34,427 nucleotides of DNA from positions 1 through 34,427 of the IMG/VR virus record IMGVR_UViG_3300017917_005114; one strand, 5' to 3'. The translations under genes and the position numbers were made by a program. The notes under the pieces were generated by a model. That model saw only the letters and a list, made by a program, of their open reading frames with translations. It was not told the origin of the DNA and ran no database searches. Below, in pieces: positions 23,200 to 30,534 of this stretch (position 1 is the first letter of the stretch; every line of letters starts with the position of its first letter). This DNA is from a virus.

Positions 23200-23446
23200 T
23201 TTCTACCGCCTCAACTGTAGTAGTTATGGTATCAACAACAGACTGATTATTATCTTCAGGACTAAAATCTACTTTCTTGCCAGTTTGTTCAAAAACAAAA
23301 TATTCCCCCAGCTCTTCAAGTAAATTGTCATTACCAAATATATAATGGGAAAATGCCGCAATGGCCAAAAGAAAACCCATCAAGAAAATCAGAAATGATT
23401 TGCTTAGAATTATAGATTTTATGTAGTTAAGTATATCCGATAACAT
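23186..23446 (-). CDS. Holin-like membrane protein
   Basis: An 86-residue protein with one strong hydrophobic segment (residues ~17-35, FLIFLMGFLLAIAAFSHYIF), an amphipathic N-terminal helix and a polar acidic C-terminus. It lies directly upstream of and overlaps the lysozyme gene, the position of a holin. No holin family signature is visible, so function is inferred from context. An antiholin or an i-spanin-like protein are alternatives. Confidence 0.5.
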   Translation of the reverse strand: MLSDILNYIKSIILSKSFLIFLMGFLLAIAAFSHYIFGNDNLLEELGEYFVFEQTGKKVDFSPEDNNQSVVDTITTTVEAVENANK

Positions 23447-23628
23447 AATTAAACTCTTATTTATTCAGATTAATTATATTATTTTCCCTTGTTAAAAAAT
23501 ACAAAAAAGCAAAAAAGCCAGGACGCAAATCCCAGCTTCTTAGGTGTATATATATGAAAAAAATCAGCAAGTCACTACCGACTTATTTAAACTTATACAA
23601 TTAATATGATTTGGTCAATTAACAAATT

Positions 23629-24510
23629 TTAAGCCGCCTCCATATCCTGCGAATAGTTATACTGCTTGTTAATCCATTCAATACAGGATAGTTGCCTTTC
23701 CTCACCTAAATCGGCAATACTTTCAACACCAGCTTTACTGCACCACTTGTTTATTATCTCGCTTGATACGTTATGCAATTTAATAAGTTCTAGCAATTCT
23801 AAAAGTATTTCGCTTGGCTCTAGGTTTTTGACCTCTTCTTCCTGATGAGATAACACAGAATCAAGTTTGCTACTTATGCTTTGGGATTTTGGTGTTATAT
23901 TTTTAACTTCCATTTCAAGATCGTTAAAAGGCTTGCCTTCCATTTCTTCCGCTGTCGGATGCTGACTTACTATCTCAGGAAAAGCCTTACGTAATGCTTG
24001 TGCCTCAGCACATTTGGCAAGTTGACCATATGGTCTTTTTCGCCACATAGTATTAGGTGTCAGTTCGTCTTTTTTAGAAGCATAGTTTTCTAACCAGTAT
24101 TCTTTCGCAGTAAATTCAACAATAGTATTATTTACCAGCTTTTTAACTGTTACCCTGCACCATTTTGGATAAGTAATCTCAGAACCCCCTAAATTACATG
24201 TTACATCTTCGCCAAATTCAGGCTCGCTTACACCCGCATATTGATTACTACGTGCCGCCTGTATTCTATATAAGCCAACACCTGCCATAACCACGTCCTT
24301 GTACTCATATTTACCTGTAACGGCATTTTTTACACTCATCGGAACAATATGTACAGGCTTTTGCATAGGGTCTAATTTTGCCGCCTTGCAATAATCAAGA
24401 ACCATCTTTATACTTTCATCTCTTGCCCCAGTATATAAGCTGTTTTTTAGTGCTGACCATATATGCTGGTCAATTTCATTACTGGTATTTATTGCTGTTA
24501 TGTTACTCAT
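23629..24510 (-). CDS. bet: Phage recombination protein Bet (RecT-type annealase)
   Basis: A 293-residue single-strand annealing protein. The N-terminal ~190 residues follow the Bet pattern: ESIKMVLDYCKAAKLDPMQKPVHIVPM ('...e...f...c....LDP..kq.y.vp'), VVMAGVGLYRIQAARS ('...gidG.r..a.r.g.yaG'), and LAKCAEAQALRKAFPE ('..K.ae..alr.aFP'). The rest (residues 195-293) is variable and polar. With the exonuclease upstream it forms a Red-like pair that anneals homologous single strands. Its start lies inside the 41-residue gene, whose 3' end supplies GGAGG. Confidence 0.85.
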   Translation of the reverse strand: MSNITAINTSNEIDQHIWSALKNSLYTGARDESIKMVLDYCKAAKLDPMQKPVHIVPMSVKNAVTGKYEYKDVVMAGVGLYRIQAARSNQYAGVSEPEFGEDVTCNLGGSEITYPKWCRVTVKKLVNNTIVEFTAKEYWLENYASKKDELTPNTMWRKRPYGQLAKCAEAQALRKAFPEIVSQHPTAEEMEGKPFNDLEMEVKNITPKSQSISSKLDSVLSHQEEEVKNLEPSEILLELLELIKLHNVSSEIINKWCSKAGVESIADLGEERQLSCIEWINKQYNYSQDMEAA

Positions 24511-24628
24511 TTTCTTCTATTTCCTCCTCTTCTATTTTTTTACTAAAATCTCTATACAAAACTGTTATCCATATACTAGTAGCCAATATTAATACTGCGT
24601 ATGCCATAAAGTGAATATTACAAACCAT
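24503..24628 (-). CDS. 41-residue single-pass membrane peptide
   Basis: A short gene between exonuclease and bet. ATG 24628 has AAGG upstream. The frame gives one hydrophobic segment (AYAVLILATSIWITVLY) followed by an acidic tail (KKIEEEEIEENE) and TAA at 24503-24505, overlapping the bet start by 8 bases. The overlap, spacing and protein-like organisation support expression. No function can be assigned. Confidence 0.5.
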   Translation of the reverse strand: MVCNIHFMAYAVLILATSIWITVLYRDFSKKIEEEEIEENE

Positions 24629-24635
24629 TGTTACC

Positions 24636-25571
24636 TTATTTAATTAAAAACATTCTCGATTGCTTAGCATGACTAATATACTTCAAATACAGCTCTTTTG
24701 CTTCATCTTTGAACTTTTTTACATCAAAAAACGACTTTGGAGCTGTATTTTTCCATGTAGCTATTACGTTCCCCTGATTATCTATAAGTACATCGTAATC
24801 CTGCATAAATTCTTGAATTTCGGTCTTTAATTTCTCAATGGTATCGGCTATCTTGCTTTCTTCTTCTTTCGCAGTTTTAAGTTGTTCCCATTTTTCCAAA
24901 ATGTTACTTTCCGCTACTATTTCGTGATAATTACTTTGAGGAAATAAATTAAATGTATCCCTAGTATTAACACATTTAGGCGGTATTCTTTTTTCTATAT
25001 GGTTATGCCAGAAGTTACAGGCTATCTTAATTAGCTTATCTTCTAGCTCTCTGTTTCTTTCATACGTATAAATTCTAAAATCCTGTCCGCCGATGAGTAC
25101 TGCTATATCAACTTTAGGAACATCACATATACTTGCGTAATATGCTACTTGTATCAGATATGACTCAGGGATTTGGTCAGTGCCTGAGTCGCCCCATTCC
25201 TTACCCTTGGTAAAACCAGCAGTTTTGCATTCAAGAATATGTTTTGTACTCATTTCACTTTTAAAAGGATGAAGATCGTATGCCCACCGATCAATATTAG
25301 CAGCCAAAAACTTATACTCGGAATGATAAATTGGACCATCTGCTATTTTTAAAAAATGACCAGTATCTTCGCTATAAGCCTTAGCAACCACATCTTCTAA
25401 AAGGTTGCCCCACCTCATTGCGGCATTAGTTTCTTCGCTAATATCATCACTAGTTTTATCAAGATATACATCAAGAGCAGTCCTATAAGGATTAAGCCCT
25501 GCTATAGCACCCAGATCACTGCCACCCAAATATTTCTTACGCTCTCTTAACCAGTCTTGTTTGTTGTGCAT
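24636..25571 (-). CDS. YqaJ-type viral recombinase (5'-3' exonuclease)
   Basis: A 311-residue nuclease of the YqaJ/lambda-exonuclease class. Visible PD-(D/E)XK elements are GGSDLGAIAGLNPY (residues 16-29), MRWGNLLEDVV (Glu59), ANIDR (Asp94) and ILECKTAG (Glu114, Lys116), followed by QVAYYASICDV, the conserved 'Q...Y......' helix. It resects duplex ends to give single strands for the Bet protein. The C-terminal ~90 residues form a coiled coil. It overlaps the gene before it by 35 bases. Confidence 0.85.
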   Translation of the reverse strand: MHNKQDWLRERKKYLGGSDLGAIAGLNPYRTALDVYLDKTSDDISEETNAAMRWGNLLEDVVAKAYSEDTGHFLKIADGPIYHSEYKFLAANIDRWAYDLHPFKSEMSTKHILECKTAGFTKGKEWGDSGTDQIPESYLIQVAYYASICDVPKVDIAVLIGGQDFRIYTYERNRELEDKLIKIACNFWHNHIEKRIPPKCVNTRDTFNLFPQSNYHEIVAESNILEKWEQLKTAKEEESKIADTIEKLKTEIQEFMQDYDVLIDNQGNVIATWKNTAPKSFFDVKKFKDEAKELYLKYISHAKQSRMFLIK

Positions 25572-25920
25572 ATGAATAACCTCTTAACTTTTTTCTTTTC
25601 TTTTTAGTTCTTAACAATGGTGCTTTAGATAAAAGGATTAACTCCGAAATATAATCTATACAATCTTTTACCCGTTGCTCCTTATCTATATTAGTAATCC
25701 ATGCTTTTTTAAGGTCGTCATAACTTATATCCCTAACATAATGTTTTAAAATTATTGTCAATTCCTTTAAGACATAAATAGCTATCTGAGTTTGTGTTAA
25801 AACTTTATAAAATATACACTGACTTATCTCTAATTTTCTAAGGTCTATCTCTACAGGATAACCATAGTAAGTAATAACAGGATAAACAGGAGGATATTTA
25901 AATTCTGCTTTCACTATCAT
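25537..25920 (-). CDS. Hypothetical protein in recombination operon
   Basis: A 127-residue protein, Ile/Leu/Tyr-rich, with a helical middle (LTQTQIAIYVLKELTIILKHYVRD) and a strongly basic end (RTKKKRKKLRGYSYAQQTRLVKRA) likely to touch nucleic acid. It is 1 base downstream of the 57-residue gene and overlaps the exonuclease start. Its size and position suggest a nuclease partner or single-strand-binding helper, but no motif proves it. Confidence 0.55.
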   Translation of the reverse strand: MIVKAEFKYPPVYPVITYYGYPVEIDLRKLEISQCIFYKVLTQTQIAIYVLKELTIILKHYVRDISYDDLKKAWITNIDKEQRVKDCIDYISELILLSKAPLLRTKKKRKKLRGYSYAQQTRLVKRA

Positions 25921-25921
25921 T

Positions 25922-26095
25922 TTATTTATTTAAGTATTTATTCAAAAGTTCATCTAATAAACGAGCATTTGGATTTTTTTCAACATGTTCTTTATAGCTA
26001 TCTTCCTGTCTTTTTACGTGTTGCCTACTTTTCCATTCGTTGTAACATACGTTTCCCATGTCGTATAAAGACATATTTTTTATATCGTAGTTCAT
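25922..26095 (-). CDS. 57-residue soluble protein
   Basis: A short gene from ATG 26095 with AAGGATATT upstream, ending in TAA 1 base before the next start. The product is helical, with many charged residues (YNEWKSRQHVKRQEDSYKEH), and no membrane segment. Tight packing with its neighbour supports that it is real. Unknown function. Confidence 0.55.
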   Translation of the reverse strand: MNYDIKNMSLYDMGNVCYNEWKSRQHVKRQEDSYKEHVEKNPNARLLDELLNKYLNK

Positions 26096-26165
26096 ATTAA
26101 TATCCTTATTTATGTATATAATAATATCTGTATATAATGGTTTTATTATATTATTATTTTATAAT

Positions 26166-26426
26166 TTACTTTACTAAAGGTTGCTCTACTTGAGCTTCCC
26201 TACGTTCTTCGCTTTTATGTTTTAGATACGCACCTGAAATAAGCACTATAAACATTGCTATAATCCATACCCCCAGAACTACTGTCAGCTTTAAGCCAAA
26301 ATCTTGCCATTCTTCAAAGTTTATAAAACGCCAAGTCCATAACACCGCTAGCACAAATGCAATAATTGATGCTATTATTAATAAATGCTCTGTTTGGTCG
26401 TATATATTTAAAATCCAATCCATCAT
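26166..26426 (-). CDS. Two-pass membrane protein
   Basis: An 86-residue protein with two hydrophobic helices (residues ~14-32, LLIIASIIAFVLAVLWTW, and ~46-67, LKLTVVLGVWIIAMFIVLISG) joined by an acidic loop and ended by a charged tail. It lies within the recombination operon, 11 bases after the previous gene. A holin or superinfection-exclusion role is conceivable, but nothing sequence-specific supports either. Confidence 0.55.
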   Translation of the reverse strand: MMDWILNIYDQTEHLLIIASIIAFVLAVLWTWRFINFEEWQDFGLKLTVVLGVWIIAMFIVLISGAYLKHKSEERREAQVEQPLVK

Positions 26427-26437
26427 AATTAAAACTC

Positions 26438-26692
26438 CTATAAATAATTCCTTATAATTACTAAGTCCTTTAACATCTCTTTTGAGCTAGGTATTATATC
26501 CTTATATTCGTGTGCGGCTTGTTCAAAGAACAACACCGTCTGATAGACAAACTGCCTTGGTACTACTACCCATTCATCGTCAGTTTGAGACTTAAGCCAC
26601 ATTGACAATTCGTGCGTATCTACACCATCAATTTTAGTAAATAGCAACCTCATAAACTCTTCTTTCGGAATAAAGCGATCTTTTATAGCCAT
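26438..26692 (-). CDS. Small protein, paralogue of the early-cassette first gene
   Basis: An 84-residue protein sharing the outline F-I-x-K ... L-L-x-T-x-x-D-x-V ... L-S-x-W-L-(K/R)-x-x-T-D with the product of 20587-20793. It starts with the canonical ATG 1 base after the end of the upstream gene. The same domain in two early operons on opposite strands suggests a shared partner or operator. No known family is recognised. Confidence 0.55.
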   Translation of the reverse strand: MAIKDRFIPKEEFMRLLFTKIDGVDTHELSMWLKSQTDDEWVVVPRQFVYQTVLFFEQAAHEYKDIIPSSKEMLKDLVIIRNYL

Positions 26693-26693
26693 A

Positions 26694-27347
26694 TTAAACC
26701 TCTACTCCTCTTGATTGTGAATAATAAGAGCGCAAGCTTTGATCATGTATGTAAGCATTATGCTCGGCTTCTTCTATTGCCTGCTCTAAAGCCACAAGAT
26801 CATATTCGCTACTATCCCAATCTATACAATAGTCGTTTGCTTTCTCGAGTAAATACTCGTATTTATCAATATCAACCATTAATTGGTAGTAATTCTCGCC
26901 ATAACTTTTATAGGGAATGTTATAAAACATAGCTCTCTCAATCTGCTCCTCTATAAACGCTTCCCTTGCTCTTTCACCGATTCTAGCAAATGTTTCTTTG
27001 CTAGATGCTGATAATTCTACAGGTTCACTTTTAGCCTCGTGAAACTTAGGAGCTTCGGTTATGTTAGCTGGTAATTTTACTGCTTGACGCTCATTAGAAA
27101 TTTTTATCGCTTCCCTTAATTGCTCAAGATTAGAAAATACTTGTACCGCCTCTCTTGAGGGAAGTAGCATTTTTCTTAAAGTTTCCTTAGCCTTGGCAAC
27201 GCTTAGTTCTTCAAGTCGTGACACAGCAGATAATTCGCAATTTACTGGTTCTATTGTACCATAACTTGCTAGATTATTAATGTTTTTACGATTTTTTTCT
27301 TCAGAATTTCTACCTTGACATAATGGTAGCCTTGAGATATTTTGCAT
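26694..27347 (-). CDS. Hypothetical protein, first gene of recombination operon
   Basis: A 217-residue protein preceded by GGAGGATAT. The first ~110 residues are low-complexity and polar. The rest is helical and acidic with many Glu/Tyr (REAFIEEQIERAMFYNIPYKSY, YEYLLEKANDYCIDW, LEQAIEEAEHNAYIHDQ). It heads a - strand block that continues to bet. I do not recognise it. It could be a regulatory or scaffold protein of the early operon. Confidence 0.55.
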   Translation of the reverse strand: MQNISRLPLCQGRNSEEKNRKNINNLASYGTIEPVNCELSAVSRLEELSVAKAKETLRKMLLPSREAVQVFSNLEQLREAIKISNERQAVKLPANITEAPKFHEAKSEPVELSASSKETFARIGERAREAFIEEQIERAMFYNIPYKSYGENYYQLMVDIDKYEYLLEKANDYCIDWDSSEYDLVALEQAIEEAEHNAYIHDQSLRSYYSQSRGVEV

Positions 27348-27532
27348 ATATCCTCCATTGATGGATAAAGTGATTAAAAGTAAGAATTGTTGTATCTAGA
27401 AAATAAAAAAATTCTTACGACATATAAGGTTCTTAAAACGTCTTAAGTTAGCGCTTAGGGCGTTTTTTTATGCCTTATAAGGTGAGTATAGAGGGGAAAA
27501 ATAAGATTGTCAATTATATAATTCGCATTTTT
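27348..27532. terminator. Hairpins and bidirectional terminator upstream of recombination operon
   Basis: AACGTCTTAAG (27437-27447) pairs fully, with G-T wobbles, with CTTAGGGCGTT (27454-27464). T7 follows on the + strand, and four T on the - strand. On the - strand it lies just past the regulator gene stop and probably ends its transcript. Nested around it are ATAAGG and CCTTAT. A second hairpin, GTAAGAATT (27380-27388) with AATTCTTAC (27410-27418), is near the operon start and may contain its operator. Confidence 0.55.
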
Positions 27533-27850
27533 TTACATTTTTTTTAGTTTTTGACTTGTTTTATATTCTTCTATTATCTCTTGTAGCCTTGTTTTATTTG
27601 GGTAATAAACAAAAACTCTATTCTTTGAGCGATCTACAAAACCACGCTCCATCAAGTGTTTTAAATGTACATTTGCAGCTTGCCTAGATATAATACTTGA
27701 ATTTTTTATTGTATCAGCAGTAACGCCTCCTTTGCTATCAAAAGCAAGCATATATTTTAAAACGCTTTTTTGTCCTTTAGACAAAAGTCCTGTAAAGCTT
27801 ATAGCTTCTTTGCATATTTCTATATTTTTCATGATATCAAATTCTTTCAT
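27533..27850 (-). CDS. Winged-helix transcriptional regulator, MarR/ArsR-like
   Basis: A 105-residue protein (99 if started at the second Met, 27832). Residues ~24-95 show a winged helix: GQKSVLKYMLAFDSKGGVTADTIKNSSIISRQAANVHLKHLMERGFVDRSKNRVFVYYPNK. The recognition helix is SRQAANVHLKHLMERG and the wing is FVDRSKNRVFVYYP. It lies between the recombination operon and the divergent replication gene and is a good candidate for control of both. Direct repeats TTGAC ... TTGAC precede its start. Confidence 0.7.
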   Translation of the reverse strand: MKEFDIMKNIEICKEAISFTGLLSKGQKSVLKYMLAFDSKGGVTADTIKNSSIISRQAANVHLKHLMERGFVDRSKNRVFVYYPNKTRLQEIIEEYKTSQKLKKM

Positions 27851-28116
27851 TATAAAAACAACATAAAATAATTGACTTTCTTGACATATTAATTTAGTTC
27901 TTAAAAAGGATATTTCAAGTTTTATGGAGAATTTATATGAATAATTAGATGTTTTAGAATTAGAATCCCAACAATTCTTATTACTGAGAGAGAGTTTTTT
28001 AAGGAAAAATACTCACAAAAACTCACAAACCCAACATTTGTGAGAATAGGAGAATATTACCTAATAGTCAAGTGTTTTTCTTTAAAAATTTTAATTACTA
28101 ACAATTTTTAAGGAAT
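27851..28116. promoter_or_regulatory. Origin-like intergenic region with CTCACAAA repeats
   Basis: The 266 bases between the divergent regulator and the DnaA-like gene hold no gene. CTCACAAA occurs at 28012-28019 and 28022-28029, ten bases apart, and as its complement TTTGTGAG at 28037-28044. The last two form a hairpin with a 7-base loop. TTGAC is repeated about nine bases apart near 27872. Short iterons next to a replication initiator gene are typical of plasmid origins or of its autoregulatory operator. Confidence 0.5.
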
Positions 28117-29049
28117 ATGACAATAAAACCAAAATCAACTAAATCAGAATCAAAACTTTTAGATATTATTTCCTATTACATAGAAAAATCACCTAGTAAA
28201 ACTGTTTATTTACCACTTGAGTTCCTTTGTACAGAACTTAAAATAACAGATAGACAATTACGAACTATCAGAAACAGAATAAGCTATATATTTGCTAGTA
28301 AATGGCGGAAAGCTACAAAGATTGATGGGATAATAAGGAAAAACGTTTATGTATTTAAACAAGTCGGAATTTTTACTCTTCCTACTTCCGAGTTAAAAAC
28401 TAAAAAACTTCCGACTTCTAATATAGAAGATAATAATCTTAATAAGAATATAGATCTGAAATCTGAATCTTCTTTTAATTTTAAAAATTCTTATTCTAAA
28501 GCAAAAAGCCTAGCAGAAATGTTACCTTCAATTAACTCTGCTATTTGTGATGAACTACGTTCCAAGTCAGGTCGTCCTTTCTCTGATAATTTTATTATCC
28601 AGCTAGTCTTGAAGATGTCCAAAAATCCCAAGATAACAGCTACTTTTAACTACCTAAAAGGCTTTATAGCTTACATGGCTAAAGCTCTACAGTATGAAAA
28701 ACATGACGCAGTTAAAACAGGTAATATCAATTTTAGGTTCAAGGATAATATACTAGTAAACAATAAAAAATATCAAGAACAGCAGAAACTACATGAACCT
28801 CTAAAATTACCAGAAGGAACATGGGGAAACATATGTCAGAAATTAGTTAGAGTTTACGATCAATATACTTATAAAAATTGGTTTAGTAAGCTAACCCCCG
28901 TTATTGATGAGCAGACTAAAACCATTGAGCTAAAGACTTCTAGCACATTCGTAAAAAGTTGGATAGAAAGTAACTATGAAGATACACTCAGAAAAATTAT
29001 TGTTGAATTTAGAATGGAATTTGCAGGGATTAAATCCGAAAGTTATTAA
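28117..29049 (+). CDS. DnaA_N-domain replication initiator, Rickettsia-plasmid-type
   Basis: A 310-residue protein. Residues ~10-90 contain a winged-helix-type segment (LPLEFLCTELKITDRQLRTIRNRISYIF..). The linker is Ser/Asn-rich. Residues ~235-300 show a DnaA domain-I-like fold (PF11638): WGNICQKLVRVYDQYTYKNWFSKLTPVI, then TIELKTSSTFVKSWIESNYED, in which the W...L......F..W...L pattern is intact. No AAA+ domain is present. This architecture, with DnaA_N at the C-terminus, matches the DnaA-like proteins of Rickettsia plasmids. It likely recruits host helicase to the element's origin. Confidence 0.75.
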   Translation: MTIKPKSTKSESKLLDIISYYIEKSPSKTVYLPLEFLCTELKITDRQLRTIRNRISYIFASKWRKATKIDGIIRKNVYVFKQVGIFTLPTSELKTKKLPTSNIEDNNLNKNIDLKSESSFNFKNSYSKAKSLAEMLPSINSAICDELRSKSGRPFSDNFIIQLVLKMSKNPKITATFNYLKGFIAYMAKALQYEKHDAVKTGNINFRFKDNILVNNKKYQEQQKLHEPLKLPEGTWGNICQKLVRVYDQYTYKNWFSKLTPVIDEQTKTIELKTSSTFVKSWIESNYEDTLRKIIVEFRMEFAGIKSESY

Positions 29050-29071
29050 AATAAACCAAAAAAGTATTCTT

Positions 29072-29977
29072 ATGATAAACAAAAGGTTTATTAAAAACAT
29101 AAAAAAAAGTTTTGTGATTGTAATAACAATACTTGTCTTTTTACTTAATCAAAAAAGCTATGGACAGGATACGATAGAAACGGATATTGATAGTTTTCTA
29201 TCGGAGAAGCAAAAAGAGTTTATGTATCTTTTAATTAAAGAAGATTTAACTTTTTATTCTTCTAAGAAAAATACAGATAGTCTGTATGAAAGAGTTTATA
29301 AACCAGATATTATAAAAACTTCAGCAAATGAATTGTTTAAGAGCTATCATGAGAATGAAATAAGTGCTGACGATATCTATAGAAATAAAAAAGTTATTTT
29401 AAGCGGTATTATAGCAGATATTAATCGTGGGGTAGGAGAGCAATATTATATTAGATTTGTTTTGCCTGATCAATTCTCATCAATAAGTGCTTTTTTTTAT
29501 ACAGAATATAAAGAAGAGCTAGCAAAATTAAAACGTAATCAGCATTATCGGGTATTTTGTATATGCGATGGTATGTTAATGGGTTCTCCTACACTAAAAC
29601 AATGTAAACCAGTAAACGATTGGATTGAAGAAGAAACTATTAAAATATTAAATAATTCTTACTTTAATTTAAAAAACTTAACTAAAATAAATGATATTTT
29701 TACTAATGAAGACGGATATTTAATATTTATGTTTTTCATAAAAATCAAGAAAGATACAGAAGTTGAAAAACTTGTAAATTTATTAAAACAAGGCATAGAA
29801 GGTAATAAAAAAAAGCAAACAGAGTTTCTTAGTATTTTGATAACAGAAAAAGAAAAAAATATATTTAATAAAATAGAGAGTACTAATGATGTTAAATCGT
29901 TAGATATTTTTCAAAAAATTAAATTGATAAAACAAGAAAGAGAAAAAATATTATCAGGTGATAGTAATAGTAACTGA
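29072..29977 (+). CDS. Secreted protein with OB-fold (tRNA_anti-like)
   Basis: ATG 29072 (MINKRF) gives 301 residues. An upstream extension overlaps the initiator gene. Residues ~10-29 form a Sec signal peptide (SFVIVITILVFLLNQKSYG). Residues ~90-175 resemble the tRNA_anti-like OB fold (PF12869): ISADDIYRNKKVILSGIIADINRG, then YIRFVLPDQF..ISAFFYTE, then YRVFCICDGMLMGSPTLKQC. The C-terminal third is lysine/isoleucine-rich and helical. Such domains bind lipid or peptide in periplasmic proteins. The gene's stop lies exactly at the edge of a structured element, so its 3' end may have been altered. Confidence 0.6.
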   Translation: MINKRFIKNIKKSFVIVITILVFLLNQKSYGQDTIETDIDSFLSEKQKEFMYLLIKEDLTFYSSKKNTDSLYERVYKPDIIKTSANELFKSYHENEISADDIYRNKKVILSGIIADINRGVGEQYYIRFVLPDQFSSISAFFYTEYKEELAKLKRNQHYRVFCICDGMLMGSPTLKQCKPVNDWIEEETIKILNNSYFNLKNLTKINDIFTNEDGYLIFMFFIKIKKDTEVEKLVNLLKQGIEGNKKKQTEFLSILITEKEKNIFNKIESTNDVKSLDIFQKIKLIKQEREKILSGDSNSN

Positions 29978-30100
29978 ACAACCATCAGCTGTAAGCTGAA
30001 GGGTTCGAAGTTTGCTAACGCAAAACTTCCTTTCGACTTAGTCGACTAAAGCCTCTTGTCGCCTGCAAGGCGAGGGATTTAAACCCAAGACAAGAGACAT
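29975..30100 (-). mobile_element. Possible IS200/IS605-type right end / TnpB-RNA-like relic
   Basis: Read on the - strand the segment ends with a hairpin (29982-30002, CCTTCAGCT / AGCTGATGG, one mismatch) followed by GTTGTTCAG, the organisation of IS200/IS605-family right ends. Upstream of it are a hairpin GAAGTTTGC/GCAAAACTTC (30007-30029), a perfect palindrome TTAGTCGACTAA (30038-30049), and a compound stem CTCTTGTC/GACAAGAG (30053-30096) enclosing GCCT-gca-AGGC and GGG/CCC. It is GC-richer than its surroundings. No transposase or tnpB is adjacent, so it would be a stranded end or a passenger-less element. Confidence 0.4.
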
Positions 30101-30219
30101 TAACGTTCAGATAAATACCTAAAACATGAAAAAAGATAACTTCCGCATAGCATATGACCTAGAGAATAGGAATACTGATGGTTTTCAACCATTGAAAGAG
30201 ATATTTAGTAAACTACAAA
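30101..30219. other. Intergenic spacer
   Basis: No supported gene. A frame of 33 codons (30126-30227) is present on the + strand, but it overlaps the end of the opposite gene and lacks a ribosome-binding site. Nothing else stands out. Confidence 0.3.
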
Positions 30220-30534
30220 TTATTTAAAAAGTGCAATTAAAATAGCGATGTTACTTATTAATACAGTTAAAAACAAAGGAATCATCCATTTTAAAATATC
30301 AGATTTTACTTCAGATATATCGGTTTTTGTAGCCATAGTTTGTTTAATTACAGCTAGATCAGTTTTGATATCTGATTGTTCTTTTTCAAGGTGAGAAAAT
30401 TGCTCCTTAGTAACATAATTCTCATTATTATTACTACTATTTAAAAAAGCCTTACCTATTATTTCTGATGGTTTTTGTGGTAAACCGCCTTCCATAAGTT
30501 CTTGTATTAATTGATGTGTATCTACTCTGGCCAT
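30220..30534 (-). CDS. DUF1640/CCDC90-like coiled-coil membrane protein
   Basis: From ATG 30534 (AAAGGATAAT upstream) the product has 104 residues. An in-frame ATG at 30618 would add 28 residues of unlikely sequence. The pattern is an N-terminal helix pair (RVDTHQLIQELMEGGLPQKPSEIIGKAF, compare 'dt...ir.L...Gl...qAe.i...l'), a coiled coil (THLEKEQSDIKTDLAVIKQ), then ATKTDISEVKSDILKWMIPLFL and a C-terminal membrane helix. This is the small DUF1640/CCDC90-like type common in alphaproteobacterial phages and plasmids. Function unknown. Confidence 0.6.
   Translation of the reverse strand: MARVDTHQLIQELMEGGLPQKPSEIIGKAFLNSSNNNENYVTKEQFSHLEKEQSDIKTDLAVIKQTMATKTDISEVKSDILKWMIPLFLTVLISNIAILIALFK

Noticed and set aside
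23515-23545. Hairpin-like AAGCCAGGA / TCCCAGCTT after the holin region
   Set aside because: Two central mismatches and no T-run make it too weak to call a terminator.
24565-24573. Single DnaA-box-like TTATCCATA
   Set aside because: One isolated box inside a small gene. A real origin would need a cluster, and the repeat region at 27851-28116 fits better.
27870-27900. TTGAC repeats as -35 boxes
   Set aside because: No acceptable -10 sequence lies at 15-19 bases on either strand, so only the direct repeat is noted.
30126-30227. 33-codon frame on the + strand
   Set aside because: Overlaps the end of the opposite gene, no ribosome-binding site and no recognisable domain.
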